A DNA stretch of 64,000 nucleotides from Brachybacterium subflavum. Its GTDB lineage: Bacteria > Actinomycetota > Actinomycetes > Actinomycetales > Dermabacteraceae. Shown here one piece after another: positions 13,112 to 21,152 of the stretch (position 1 is the first letter of the stretch; each line of letters starts with the position of its first letter). The notes beneath the pieces were generated by a model that made no database searches, was not told the origin of the DNA, and saw only the letters and a program-made list of their open reading frames with translations. The DNA lies in assembly GCF_009299795.1 (NCBI RefSeq), contig NZ_VIGP01000003.1:62001-126000 (forward strand). The letters are read 5' to 3'. The position numbers and the translations under genes are program-made.

Positions 13112-14297
13112 GGACACCGCCTCGGCGCCCCACCCCGCTCAGCGCCGCGTCTACATCGACCACGCGGCGACGGCGCCCCTGCGGACCGAGGCCCGCGACG
13201 CCTTCCTCGACGCCTCGGCCCTGCCGGGGAACCCGACGTCGCGCCACGGCTCCGGCCGCCGCGCCCGCGGCGTCCTCGACGACGCCCTCGACTCCCTCGC
13301 GGCCTCGCTCGACGTCCCGGTCTCCTGGCTGACCCTGACCTCCGGCGGCACCGAGGCCGACAACCTCGCCGTGCGCGGCGCGGCGCTCGCCGCCCAGGCG
13401 GCCGACCCCGCCCGCCGGGCCGTGGCCGTCTGCGCGACCGACCACCCGGCCGTGCTCGAGACCGCACGCTCCCTTGCCCCGGGCATCGAGGCCCGCGAGA
13501 TCCCCGTGGACCGTGACGGCCTGCTCGACCTCGACGCCCTGCGCGAGGCGCTCGCCCCGGGCGACGTCAGCGTGGTCAGCGTCGCGCTCGTGAACAACGA
13601 GACCGGCGTGATCCAGGACCTCGCGGCGATCACCGAGATCGCCCACGCCGCCGGCGCCCTCGTCCACACCGACGCCGTGCAGGCCACGAGCCATGTCGAG
13701 CTGCCCGTGCGCACCGTCGACATGCTGAGCCTGACCGGCCACAAGATCGGCGCCCCCGTGGGTGTGGGCCTGCTCGTGGTCCGGCCCGACATCCCCTTCG
13801 TCGCGGGCCTCACCGGCGGCGGGCAGCAGCGCGGCGTGCGCCCGGGCACCCTCGACGCCCCGCACACGGCATCGCTCGCCGCCGCCCTCGAGGCCACCCT
13901 CGCGGACCGGGAGGCGGAGTCGGCGCGCCTGGGGGAGATGGCGCAGCGCCTGCGCGCGGGCATCCGGGAGACCGCCCCGGACGCCGTGCTCACCGCCGCG
14001 GACGCTCCGCGCAGCCCGCACGTGGTGCACGTGCTGCTGCCCGGCTGCGACCAGGATGCCCTGCTCCTCATGCTCGACCAGCAGGGGATCGACGCCTCGG
14101 CGGGCTCCGCGTGCTCGGCGGGCGTCACCCAGGCCAGCCACGTGCTCACCGCGATGGGCGTCGAGCCCGAGCTCGCCCGCGGCGCCCTGCGGCTGTCGCT
14201 GGGCTGGTCGAGCCGCGAGGACGACGTGGACCGCGTGCTCGCCGCCCTGCCCGAGGCCATCGAGCGGGCGCGGGCCGTCGGCGCGCTCGTGCGGTGA
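13089..14297 (+). CDS. Cysteine desulfurase (IscS/NifS-like)
   Basis: A PLP enzyme that takes sulfur from cysteine to form a persulfide for transfer. The ~402-residue product shows YIDHAATAPLR, TSGGTEADNLAV, HTDAVQA, the PLP lysine motif LSLTGHKIGAP (~residue 218), GGGQQRGVRPGT and the active-site Cys loop SAGSACSAG (~341). The GTG start at 13089 has GGAG 6 nt upstream and lies inside the end of the TPR gene; no later in-frame start keeps the N-terminal motif. It sits 131 nt before mnmA, so it is the likely sulfur donor for tRNA thiolation, as in mycobacteria. It may also feed Fe-S assembly. Confidence 0.93.
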   Translation: MTPASPGEDTASAPHPAQRRVYIDHAATAPLRTEARDAFLDASALPGNPTSRHGSGRRARGVLDDALDSLAASLDVPVSWLTLTSGGTEADNLAVRGAALAAQAADPARRAVAVCATDHPAVLETARSLAPGIEAREIPVDRDGLLDLDALREALAPGDVSVVSVALVNNETGVIQDLAAITEIAHAAGALVHTDAVQATSHVELPVRTVDMLSLTGHKIGAPVGVGLLVVRPDIPFVAGLTGGGQQRGVRPGTLDAPHTASLAAALEATLADREAESARLGEMAQRLRAGIRETAPDAVLTAADAPRSPHVVHVLLPGCDQDALLLMLDQQGIDASAGSACSAGVTQASHVLTAMGVEPELARGALRLSLGWSSREDDVDRVLAALPEAIERARAVGALVR

Positions 14298-14367
14298 GCG
14301 GGTCGAGACGAGGAAGCCGGTGAGCAAGCGCTCGTCGCGCGGGCCCCTGCCCGCCTCCGGCGCTTCG

Positions 14368-14373
14368 TAGACT
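14368..14373 (+). promoter_or_regulatory. -10 element for mnmA
   Basis: TAGACT matches TANNNT and lies 55 nt upstream of the mnmA start, giving a short 5' UTR that carries the GAGG ribosome site. No clear -35 is seen. Confidence 0.4.
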
Positions 14374-14428
14374 GAAGGGGCCGCGCGTCCCGCATCCGCG
14401 CGGCACCCGAGCAGGAGGCGAGGTCCCC

Positions 14429-15508
14429 ATGAAGGTGCTGGCAGCGATGAGCGGCGGCGTCGATTCCGCCGTCGCGGCCGCGCGTGCACACGAGGCCGGC
14501 CACGACGTGGTCGGCGTGCACATGGCGCTGTCGAAGAACCGGGCCGAGACCCGGACCGGATCGCGCGGATGCTGCACCGTCGAGGACGCGGCCGATGCCC
14601 GCCGCGCCGCCGAGCGCATCGGCATCCCCTTCTACGTCTGGGACCTCTCCGACGACTTCCACGACCTCGTCGTCTCGGACTTCCTGGCCGAGTACGCGGC
14701 CGGACGCACCCCGAACCCGTGCGTGCGCTGCAACGAGCACATCAAGTTCGCGACCCTCATGGAGCGCGCCCGCGCGCTGGGCTTCGACGCCGTGTGCACC
14801 GGCCACTACGCGGACGTGCGCGCGGACGGCCCGGGCGGCGCCCCGTCGCTGCACCGCGCCCGCAACCTCCCCAAGGACCAGTCCTACGTGCTCGCGGTGA
14901 TGGGCCCCGAGGCCGTCTCCCGCGCCGTGTTCCCGCTCGGCGTCTTCGAGGACAAGGAGGCCGTGCGCACCGAGGCCCGCGCGCGCCGCCTGGGCGTCTC
15001 CACGAAGCCCGACAGCTACGACATCTGCTTCATCGCGGACGGCGACACCCGCGGCTTCCTCGAGCGCAGCCTCGGCGAGGCCCCGGGAGAGGTCGTCGAC
15101 GCCGACGGCACCGTGCTGGGCACCCACCGCGGCACCTTCGGCTTCACCGTGGGCCAGCGCAAGGGCCTGGGCCTGGACCGTCCGGCGCCCGACGGCGCGC
15201 CCCGCTACGTCCTCGACGTCAAGCCCGAGACCCGGCAGGTCGTCGTCGGCGCCGCCGAGCTGCTCTCGACCACCCTGCTCGAGGCCTCCGCGCCGATCCC
15301 CTTCGAGCCGCTCGCGCCCGGACGCGAGGTGAGCGCCCAGATCCGCGCCCACGGCGAGGCGCTGCCCGGCATCATCGAGCAGGCCGACGACGTGCTGCGG
15401 GTGCGGCTCAGCTCCCCGGTGCGCGGCGTCGCCCCCGGCCAGACCCTCGTGCTCTACGACGGGGACCGCGTGATCGCCTCGGCGACCCTCGAGCGCCGCG
15501 CCGCATGA
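14429..15508 (+). CDS. mnmA: tRNA-specific 2-thiouridylase MnmA
   Basis: MnmA thiolates U34 of tRNA(Lys), tRNA(Glu) and tRNA(Gln). The 359-residue protein carries the PP-loop AAMSGGVDSAVAA near the N-terminus and the catalytic Cys motifs NPCVRCNEHIKF (~residues 96-107) and SYDICFIADGD (~199). GHYAD and FTVGQRKGLG are also typical. The ATG at 14429 has a GAGG site 5 nt upstream. The upstream cysteine desulfurase is the probable sulfur source. The stop overlaps the start of the MetE-like gene (ATGA), so those two genes are coupled. Confidence 0.96.
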   Translation: MKVLAAMSGGVDSAVAAARAHEAGHDVVGVHMALSKNRAETRTGSRGCCTVEDAADARRAAERIGIPFYVWDLSDDFHDLVVSDFLAEYAAGRTPNPCVRCNEHIKFATLMERARALGFDAVCTGHYADVRADGPGGAPSLHRARNLPKDQSYVLAVMGPEAVSRAVFPLGVFEDKEAVRTEARARRLGVSTKPDSYDICFIADGDTRGFLERSLGEAPGEVVDADGTVLGTHRGTFGFTVGQRKGLGLDRPAPDGAPRYVLDVKPETRQVVVGAAELLSTTLLEASAPIPFEPLAPGREVSAQIRAHGEALPGIIEQADDVLRVRLSSPVRGVAPGQTLVLYDGDRVIASATLERRAA

Positions 15509-16686
15509 CGGATCACCGGAGAGAAGGCACCGATCCGCTCGTGACGATCACGGGCGACGGCACGTGGCAGGTGCCGTCCGCAGGGAGCGGTGACCAGGGC
15601 GCCCGGCTCTCGCTCGGCCCCGGCGCCTCCGGAGGCGCCTCCGACCTCGCGGACGCCGACGCGGACCGTCTGCTCGCCCTCACCCGCCTGCGTGGCCTGC
15701 TCGGCGACGACCTCGAGGACCAGATCGCCACGCGCCTGTTCCTGCCCGCGGCGCTGGGCACCGAGGGCGCCGATCAGCTGCTCCCGCAGTCGCTCACCCT
15801 GCTCGCCGGCACCACCGGCGACCTCGCGAGCTTCGGCTGGCGGATCGGGCCCGGCAGCTCGCGCACCTGGCGCCGCGCCCAGGAGCTGCGCGAGCGACTC
15901 CTCGAGGCCGCCCGCATCGCCCTGCACGGCTACGAGGGCGACCTCGTCGTCACCACGCTCGGCCCGCTCACCCTCGCGGCCGCGACGTTCCTGGCCTCGG
16001 GCGAGCGCACCCTCGCCGACCGCGGCGCCCTGCGCGACCTCCCGCACCTGCTCGCCGAGGGCATCGCCGAGCACCTCGACGCGGTGCGCAGTCATGTGCC
16101 CGGTGCACGACCCCGTCTGCTGATCCGCGACGGCGCCGCCCTCGCCCTGGCCCGCGGCGCGATCCCCACGCCCTCGGAGTACCGGCGCTACCCGGCGCTG
16201 CCCGTCCCGGATATCGGGGAGATCTGGCGCAGCCTCCTCGAGGACCTGCCCACGCACGCCGGCCTCACCGCGCAGGACATCACCCTCGCGCCGAGCAGCG
16301 ACACGGCGCTGCTGCGCGCCGCCCGCACCGCCGGCGCCTCGCGCCTCGCCCTCTCCCCGGCGGGCTTCGCCGCCTGGGAGCTGCTCGCCGAGCTGCGCGA
16401 GGCCGGAACCGGCATCGAGCTCGTCATGGACCCCGCCGGCCCGCAGCACCTCGAGGCGCAGCTCGAGTCGGTCGCCCGCAGCTGGCGCGAGCTCGGCTAC
16501 GGCCCGCGCGACCTCGCCGGCTTCACATGGCTCGCCCATCGGCCGGATCGGACCGTCGGCCCGGCCCTGCCCGGAGGCGGCGCCGACCCGTCGGCCGAGC
16601 CCTCCCGCGAGTCCCTGCTGGACGAGGCCGACGTGCAGACCCTGCTGCGTGCGGCACCCGCCTGGGCCGAGCGCATCGCGCGCTGA
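15505..16686 (+). CDS. MetE C-terminal-like (cobalamin-independent methionine synthase family) protein
   Basis: A ~393-residue protein resembling the actinobacterial family annotated as vitamin-B12-independent methionine synthase family and found after mnmA (Rv3015c type). Signs are the barrel segment VVTTLGPLTLAAATF, RDLPHLLAEGIAEHLDAV, RPRLLIRDGAALALARG and IPTPSEYRRYPAL. I do not see the zinc-ligand His/Cys set of true MetE, so methionine synthase activity is doubtful. The start overlaps the mnmA stop by 4 nt. In mycobacteria the equivalent gene sits between mnmA and ligA, as here, although ligA is now ~10 kb away. Confidence 0.75.
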   Translation: MTDHRREGTDPLVTITGDGTWQVPSAGSGDQGARLSLGPGASGGASDLADADADRLLALTRLRGLLGDDLEDQIATRLFLPAALGTEGADQLLPQSLTLLAGTTGDLASFGWRIGPGSSRTWRRAQELRERLLEAARIALHGYEGDLVVTTLGPLTLAAATFLASGERTLADRGALRDLPHLLAEGIAEHLDAVRSHVPGARPRLLIRDGAALALARGAIPTPSEYRRYPALPVPDIGEIWRSLLEDLPTHAGLTAQDITLAPSSDTALLRAARTAGASRLALSPAGFAAWELLAELREAGTGIELVMDPAGPQHLEAQLESVARSWRELGYGPRDLAGFTWLAHRPDRTVGPALPGGGADPSAEPSRESLLDEADVQTLLRAAPAWAERIAR

Positions 16687-16691
16687 GCAGG

Positions 16692-16762
16692 ACGGGAACC
16701 GAGCGCATCACAGGCTGAGGCGACCGGGAACCGAGCCCCCGGGAAGCGAGCGCGTCCCGGTC
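16692..16762. repeat. Imperfect triplicated repeat and hairpin between convergent genes
   Basis: The short spacer holds three imperfect copies of a GGGAACCGAGCGC-like unit (from about 16694, 16726 and 16741). GACCGGGA (16722-16729) and TCCCGGTC (16755-16762) form an 8-bp stem with a 25-nt loop. It may act as a bidirectional terminator, but there is no T-tract. Confidence 0.35.
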
Positions 16763-17426
16763 AGAGGTGGAGCTTCTTGGCGAGCTCGTCGCGGACGTCC
16801 GCCGTGCGCTCGAGCTGCAGCAGCGCGAGCGAGAGCAGCGCGAGCACCACGCAGATCGCCGAGGGCACGGGCGTGGTCACCCAGCCCAGCAGCAGGAACA
16901 GGATGGGCACGATCCCCAGCAGCACCGTGAGCGCGCTGTAGAGGGCGTGCTCGCCGACCTCGAGGCGCATGACGTGCTCGAGGATCACCAGCGCGATGAT
17001 CGCGCAGCCGCACATGATCGGCACCGCGAAGGTCAGCGACCAGCGATGCCAGCCGGTCAGATAGTCCCAGTACGTGCACACGAGCGACGCGATGATCAGC
17101 AGCGCCAGCGTGGATCGGGCGAGATCGCGCCGGCCGCGCACGGCCATCAGCGCCACCAGCCACATGGTGCACATGCCCAGCCACACCGAGCGGACCGCCC
17201 CGAACTCGGCCGGTCGATGGCCCAGCCACAGCTGGACGCCGAACGAGAGCGCGACGAGCACGAGCGAGATCACCGCGAGGATCCGGAGCAGACGCCGACG
17301 CGAGAAGCGCAGCGGTACGCTGGGCAGCGGATCGGGAGACGGATGGCCCACCAGATGCGATCCGCACAGCGGGCAGCGCGACCAGTTCCCCTCGATCCGC
17401 ACCGCGCACTCGGTGCACCGCCTCAT
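16761..17426 (-). CDS. DUF6320-type zinc-ribbon membrane protein
   Basis: A 221-residue protein. It starts with a zinc ribbon (CTECAVRIEGNWSRCPLCGS; two CxxC pairs), followed by about six hydrophobic helices. This resembles DUF6320. The ATG overlaps the stop of the upstream acyltransferase-like gene by 4 nt, so the trio hydrolase - acyltransferase - DUF6320 is co-translated. The context suggests a role in making or modifying an acylated small molecule or envelope component, with this protein as the membrane partner. That function is inference only. Confidence 0.75.
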   Translation of the reverse strand: MRRCTECAVRIEGNWSRCPLCGSHLVGHPSPDPLPSVPLRFSRRRLLRILAVISLVLVALSFGVQLWLGHRPAEFGAVRSVWLGMCTMWLVALMAVRGRRDLARSTLALLIIASLVCTYWDYLTGWHRWSLTFAVPIMCGCAIIALVILEHVMRLEVGEHALYSALTVLLGIVPILFLLLGWVTTPVPSAICVVLALLSLALLQLERTADVRDELAKKLHL

Positions 17427-18922
17427 GGCGCGACCTCCTCGAGCTCGTCCTCGGTCACACGCGCGGCGGTCACGGACACGTTGATCCCGCGGGCGCTGAG
17501 CGAACGCGCGAAGGCGCGCACGTGACCGGTCTGCGTGAACGGCGAGGTGAAGGTGACGGTCATCTGGTCGCCGTGGGAGATCGCGCAGAACTGCGGGCGC
17601 GCGGCCGAGACCTGGAAGAGCACCCGGCGCACGTGCGAGGCGGCCGGCTCCGGCAGGCGCAGGCGTCCCAGGTTCGAGACCGCGAGGCTCAGCTTCCGGT
17701 TCGAGGCGGCGTTCAGCCAGCCCAGGATGAGGTCCTTGAGCGGACGCGGCACGATCCGCAGCAGCGGGGAGCGCTCGACGCGGATGAACCGTGCGACCTT
17801 CGGCGCGAGGGCAGCGGCCGATGCCTGCGGGCGGAACTCCGCCTCGAGCGCGCGGGCGATCGCCTCGGGGGCCTCGGCGCCGTCTGGGGAGAAGGAGTGC
17901 TCGACGCGGATGGTCGCGAAGAAGTTGCGGGCGCTCGTGGAGGGGAAGAACTGTCGCAGATTCACCGGCACCGAAGCGCTCATCGTGCGGGCCCCGCCCA
18001 GGCCTCCCGAGGACTCGCGCACCGCATCCATGAACAGCGCGGTGAGGTACATGGTCGGGCTCGCCCCGGAGGCCTTCGAGGCCGCCAGCAGCTGGGACGC
18101 CGGCATCGTGAGTTCGACGGCGCGGGTCCGGCCGTCCGGCGTGCGGGTGCCGCGGACGCGGTGGATGCGGGCACGGCGCGACGGCCGGTCAGGGATGGCA
18201 TCGGACGGTGTGCGGGGGGCGCCCGCCGCGTCACCGTCGGCGGAGGCCTCGGCGCGCACGGCCTTCTCGGCGAGGGTGAGGGCGGCCGGCGAGGCGGCCT
18301 CGGCGAACGCCTCCTCGAAGGGGGTGGGCCGGCGGCGTCGGAAGTAGTGGGCGAAGCTGTCGGCCTCCAGCGCGTGGGAGGGCGGCGCGGCGCCCGCAGC
18401 GGCCGCATCCCGCGTGTCCGGCGAGGCCGCGTCGTCCGCAGCGCCCGGCGCGTTCGGCTCGCCCTGTTCCCCCGGCCGGCCCGACTCGTCCGTCGCACCC
18501 GCGGGGTGCCGCCGCCGTGCGTACTCGACGAGCAGGTCGGAGAGGAACCACATGGCCCCGGTCCCGTCCGAGAGCGCGTGGAAGACCTCCAGGGAGACCC
18601 GTCGGCGATGGTGGATCACCCGGAACAGCAGGGTGCGACGGCCGTCCTGGTAGATCGCCGCGCAGGTGGGACGGCGCTCGGGCTCGACGACGGGGCGCAG
18701 GTCGCTGTCCTGCAGGTAGTACCAGAACACTCCCCGGCGCAGCACCGCGCGGTAGAGGGGGTAGCGCTCGAACACCGCGTCGAGCGCCTCCTGGAGCAGC
18801 TCCGGATCCACCTCGGCATCCATCTCGGCGCTCAGACGGAACACCTTGGTGTCCGACTCGGTGCGCGCGGCGAGGAAGATGTTCGAGGCGTTGTCCAGCC
18901 GCACCCAGGTCCTGCGGGTCAT
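17423..18922 (-). CDS. Condensation-like / alcohol acetyltransferase-family protein
   Basis: A ~499-residue protein of the CoA-dependent acyltransferase (condensation-like) superfamily. The HxxxDG active-site motif is visible as VFHALSDGTGAMW, preceded by the fold's typical N-terminus (LSAEMDAEVDPELLQEALD, FERYPLYRAVLRRG). A low-complexity Ala/Pro/Gly/Glu insert of ~100 residues separates the two halves. The second half includes MPASQLLAASKASGASPTM, the usual second-domain helix. It is sandwiched with 4-nt overlaps between the alpha/beta hydrolase and DUF6320 genes. The acceptor substrate cannot be deduced. Confidence 0.78.
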   Translation of the reverse strand: MTRRTWVRLDNASNIFLAARTESDTKVFRLSAEMDAEVDPELLQEALDAVFERYPLYRAVLRRGVFWYYLQDSDLRPVVEPERRPTCAAIYQDGRRTLLFRVIHHRRRVSLEVFHALSDGTGAMWFLSDLLVEYARRRHPAGATDESGRPGEQGEPNAPGAADDAASPDTRDAAAAGAAPPSHALEADSFAHYFRRRRPTPFEEAFAEAASPAALTLAEKAVRAEASADGDAAGAPRTPSDAIPDRPSRRARIHRVRGTRTPDGRTRAVELTMPASQLLAASKASGASPTMYLTALFMDAVRESSGGLGGARTMSASVPVNLRQFFPSTSARNFFATIRVEHSFSPDGAEAPEAIARALEAEFRPQASAAALAPKVARFIRVERSPLLRIVPRPLKDLILGWLNAASNRKLSLAVSNLGRLRLPEPAASHVRRVLFQVSAARPQFCAISHGDQMTVTFTSPFTQTGHVRAFARSLSARGINVSVTAARVTEDELEEVAP

Positions 18923-19854
18923 GCGGGCGTGGTCCGCTCGAGGAACGCGTCGATCAGCTGGTACGCCTCGCGCAGGGGGCGCGCGAAGCGCGGCAGGGTG
19001 ATGAAGCCGTGCAGGGCGCCGTCGACCCGGTGCACCTCGACGTCGTTCCCGGCCTCCGCGAGCGCGGCCCCGTAGGCCTCGCCCTCGTCGCACAGCAGGT
19101 CGAGCTCGGCCGTGATCACGAGGGACTCCGGCTGGTCGCGCAGATCTTTCGCCATCAGCGGCGCGACCAACGGGTCCTTCCTGCGCTCGCGGTCGGGGAC
19201 GTAGAGCTCCATGTAGTCCTGGACCTCGGTGTCGGTGAGGCGGTAGTCGCTGCCATGGCGGCTCACCGAGGCGAAGGGCGAGGTCTCCGGATCGTGGTCC
19301 CAGTGCGTCACCGGGTACAGCAGGATCTGGCGCACGGGGGCCGGACCGCCCTCGTCCCGCAGCATCAGCGAGAGCACGGCGGCGAGGTTCCCGCCCGCCG
19401 AATCTCCCACCAGCACGATGCGCCGCGGGTCGCTGACGCCCGCGCGCTGCGGATCCTCGAGCAGCAGCCGTGCGACGCGCGCACAGTCCTCGAGCCCCGC
19501 CGGGAAGGGATGCTCCGGGGCGAGGCGGTAGTCGACCGAGGCGACGACGCAGCCGGTGAGATCGGCCATCGTCGCGCACGCCGGGGTGTAGCTCTCGATG
19601 TCGCCCGTGACCCAGCCGCCGCCGTGGAAGAACAGCAGCACGTCCTCGCGCCGCCTCTCCCTGGGGGAGAACACGCGCACGGGGATCTGGTGCTCGCCGT
19701 CGGCGGACATGATCTGCCGGTCCAAGGACCGGAAGCGGGGGATCGGCCGCGCGGCCAGCTGGCGCTGCAGCCGCCGCACCTTCGCATAGTCCTGGCGCAT
19801 GTCGATCCGGGGTGCGGCGAACAGGCGCAGCACCGCCCGCAGCAGCGGGTTCAT
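18919..19854 (-). CDS. Alpha/beta hydrolase (hormone-sensitive-lipase family)
   Basis: A ~311-residue esterase/lipase-type enzyme. It shows the oxyanion motif FFHGGGWVTGD, the nucleophile elbow VGDSAGGN (Ser), an Asp region (ELDLLCDEGEAYGA) and the His motif ALHGFITL, so the catalytic triad looks complete. No signal peptide is evident. The ATG at 19854 overlaps the stop of a 12-codon leader ORF (ATGA), and its own stop overlaps the acyltransferase start. A hydrolase and an acyltransferase in one operon suggest turnover of an ester-linked product. Confidence 0.9.
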   Translation of the reverse strand: MNPLLRAVLRLFAAPRIDMRQDYAKVRRLQRQLAARPIPRFRSLDRQIMSADGEHQIPVRVFSPRERRREDVLLFFHGGGWVTGDIESYTPACATMADLTGCVVASVDYRLAPEHPFPAGLEDCARVARLLLEDPQRAGVSDPRRIVLVGDSAGGNLAAVLSLMLRDEGGPAPVRQILLYPVTHWDHDPETSPFASVSRHGSDYRLTDTEVQDYMELYVPDRERRKDPLVAPLMAKDLRDQPESLVITAELDLLCDEGEAYGAALAEAGNDVEVHRVDGALHGFITLPRFARPLREAYQLIDAFLERTTPA

Positions 19855-19889
19855 GCGCGCTGCCCCGAGGTGACGATGACGTGCTCCAT
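19851..19889 (-). CDS. 12-codon leaderless leader ORF (MEHVIVTSGQRA)
   Basis: A TACGCT -10 element (19896-19901 on the minus strand) lies 6 nt before an ATG, the spacing of leaderless transcripts. That ATG opens a 12-codon ORF whose TGA overlaps the hydrolase ATG as ATGA. The reading frame differs from the hydrolase, so it is not an N-terminal extension. It probably brings ribosomes to the hydrolase start by termination-reinitiation, or acts as a regulatory uORF. Expression is not shown. Confidence 0.45.
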   Translation of the reverse strand: MEHVIVTSGQRA

Positions 19890-19967
19890 GGTGCCAGCGT
19901 ATGCGGGATGCCCGGGCGGTCCGCACCATGCCGCGCGGGACGCGGGAGGCGGGAGGCGGAAGGAGGA

Positions 19968-21077
19968 TCAGGCCGCCAGGAGCGCTCCGCCCAGGCCGAC
20001 GGCCGCGACCACGAGCGTGATCAGCGCGGCCTGCACCACCGGGCGCCCGCCGACCTGCTTCAGCAGACGCACGCGCACCCCGGTGCCGAGCGCGAACATG
20101 GCGGCAGCCAGGCACAGCGCCTGCACGGGCTTCGAGACGTCGACGACCGCCTCGGGCAGCAGGCCGGTCGAACGGATGCAGACGGCGACGATGAACGCGA
20201 GCACGAAGAAGGGCACCAGCGGCGGACGCTTCGCGGACGCGGCGGCATCGGTCGTCTCCTCTCCCTGCGCGCGCCGACGCTCCACGGCGGTGAGGATCGC
20301 GATCACGGGCGCCAGCATCAGCACGCGGCCGAGCTTCACGAGCACGGCGATGCCGAGGGCGCCGCCTCCGATGATGCTGCCTGCAGCGACGACCTGCGCG
20401 ACCTCGTGGATCGATGCCCCGGCCCAGGTCCCGGACGCCTCCGTGCCCAGGCCCAGCGCCCGCGCGGCGAGCGGCAGCAGCGGGATCATCAGCGTCCCGA
20501 ACACGACCACGAGGGCGACGGCGGTCGCGATCTGGGTCTCCAGGCGCTCGGTCGCCTCCTCGGCGCTCTCGCCCTCGCGGCGACGCGGAGTGATCGCACC
20601 GCCCGCCGCCGCGACGGCGGCGGCGCCGCAGATGGAGAAGCCGCAGGCGATCAGCACTGCCTGCGTGGCCGGCAGGTGCAGGGCCCGGCCGATCAGCAGA
20701 CCGCTCACCATGCCGATGCCCACGATCGCCACGATCACCACGATGGTCAGCGGCCCCAGCGCGATCACGTCGCCGATCGCGAGCTGCAGGCCGAGCAGCA
20801 CGATCCCGATGCGCAGCACCGGTTTCGCGGCGAGGTCCAGCCCGGGCTTCAGCACCGGCGGCAGCAGGCCCAGGTTCGCGGCGAGAGCGCCGACGATGAT
20901 CGCTGCGAGCGCAGGGGAGGCGACCGGCACGAGCTGCCCCAGGCCGTAGGCGAGGCCTGCGACGGCGAAGGACAGCAGCAGTCCGGGCAGGACGCGCAGG
21001 ATCGGAGAGGACGGGCCAGGAGCCGGCGCCGTGCTCGGGGACGCGGCGGGATGGGTGACGAGCTGGGTGTCGGGCAT
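19968..21077 (-). CDS. YeiH-family (UPF0324) putative sulfate/sulfonate exporter
   Basis: A ~369-residue integral membrane protein with about ten hydrophobic segments. The family signatures IRIGIVLLGLQL-like (LRIGIVLLGLQLAIGD), FSICGAAAVAA and AGASIHEVAQVVAAG are present. YeiH-type proteins are annotated as putative sulfate exporters; transport has not been shown for most. The GTG at 21086 is possible, but the ATG at 21077 has GGGAGG 9 nt upstream. It is divergent from a LysR-type regulator across a spacer of ~70 bp with two palindromes, the classic LysR/target arrangement. Confidence 0.88.
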   Translation of the reverse strand: MPDTQLVTHPAASPSTAPAPGPSSPILRVLPGLLLSFAVAGLAYGLGQLVPVASPALAAIIVGALAANLGLLPPVLKPGLDLAAKPVLRIGIVLLGLQLAIGDVIALGPLTIVVIVAIVGIGMVSGLLIGRALHLPATQAVLIACGFSICGAAAVAAAGGAITPRRREGESAEEATERLETQIATAVALVVVFGTLMIPLLPLAARALGLGTEASGTWAGASIHEVAQVVAAGSIIGGGALGIAVLVKLGRVLMLAPVIAILTAVERRRAQGEETTDAAASAKRPPLVPFFVLAFIVAVCIRSTGLLPEAVVDVSKPVQALCLAAAMFALGTGVRVRLLKQVGGRPVVQAALITLVVAAVGLGGALLAA

Positions 21078-21117
21078 GGGGTCCACCCTCCCGGCCGCGC
21101 GCCGAGCCCGGTAGTGG

Positions 21118-21130
21118 CCGATCTGATCGG
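21118..21130. promoter_or_regulatory. Palindrome CCGATC-T-GATCGG (probable LysR operator)
   Basis: A perfect 6-1-6 inverted repeat lies in the divergent lysR/yeiH spacer, immediately upstream of a second palindrome. Its position suits a LysR recognition site controlling both directions. Confidence 0.5.
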
Positions 21131-21132
21131 GC

Positions 21133-21152
21133 GCATATCATCACCGATATGC
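21133..21152 (+). promoter_or_regulatory. Palindrome GCATATC-N6-GATATGC over the lysR promoter and start
   Basis: Perfect 7-bp arms (21133-21139 and 21146-21152) flank 6 nt. The repeat contains a TATCAT -10 (21136-21141) whose end is 7 nt before the lysR ATG at 21149, so lysR is probably leaderless. Protein binding here would block its own transcription. Confidence 0.5.

Noticed and set aside
18517..20949. 810-residue plus-strand frame opposite the acyltransferase, hydrolase and exporter genes
   Set aside because: Arg/Ser/Pro/Ala-rich shadow with no motif; the minus strand encodes three well-supported proteins there.
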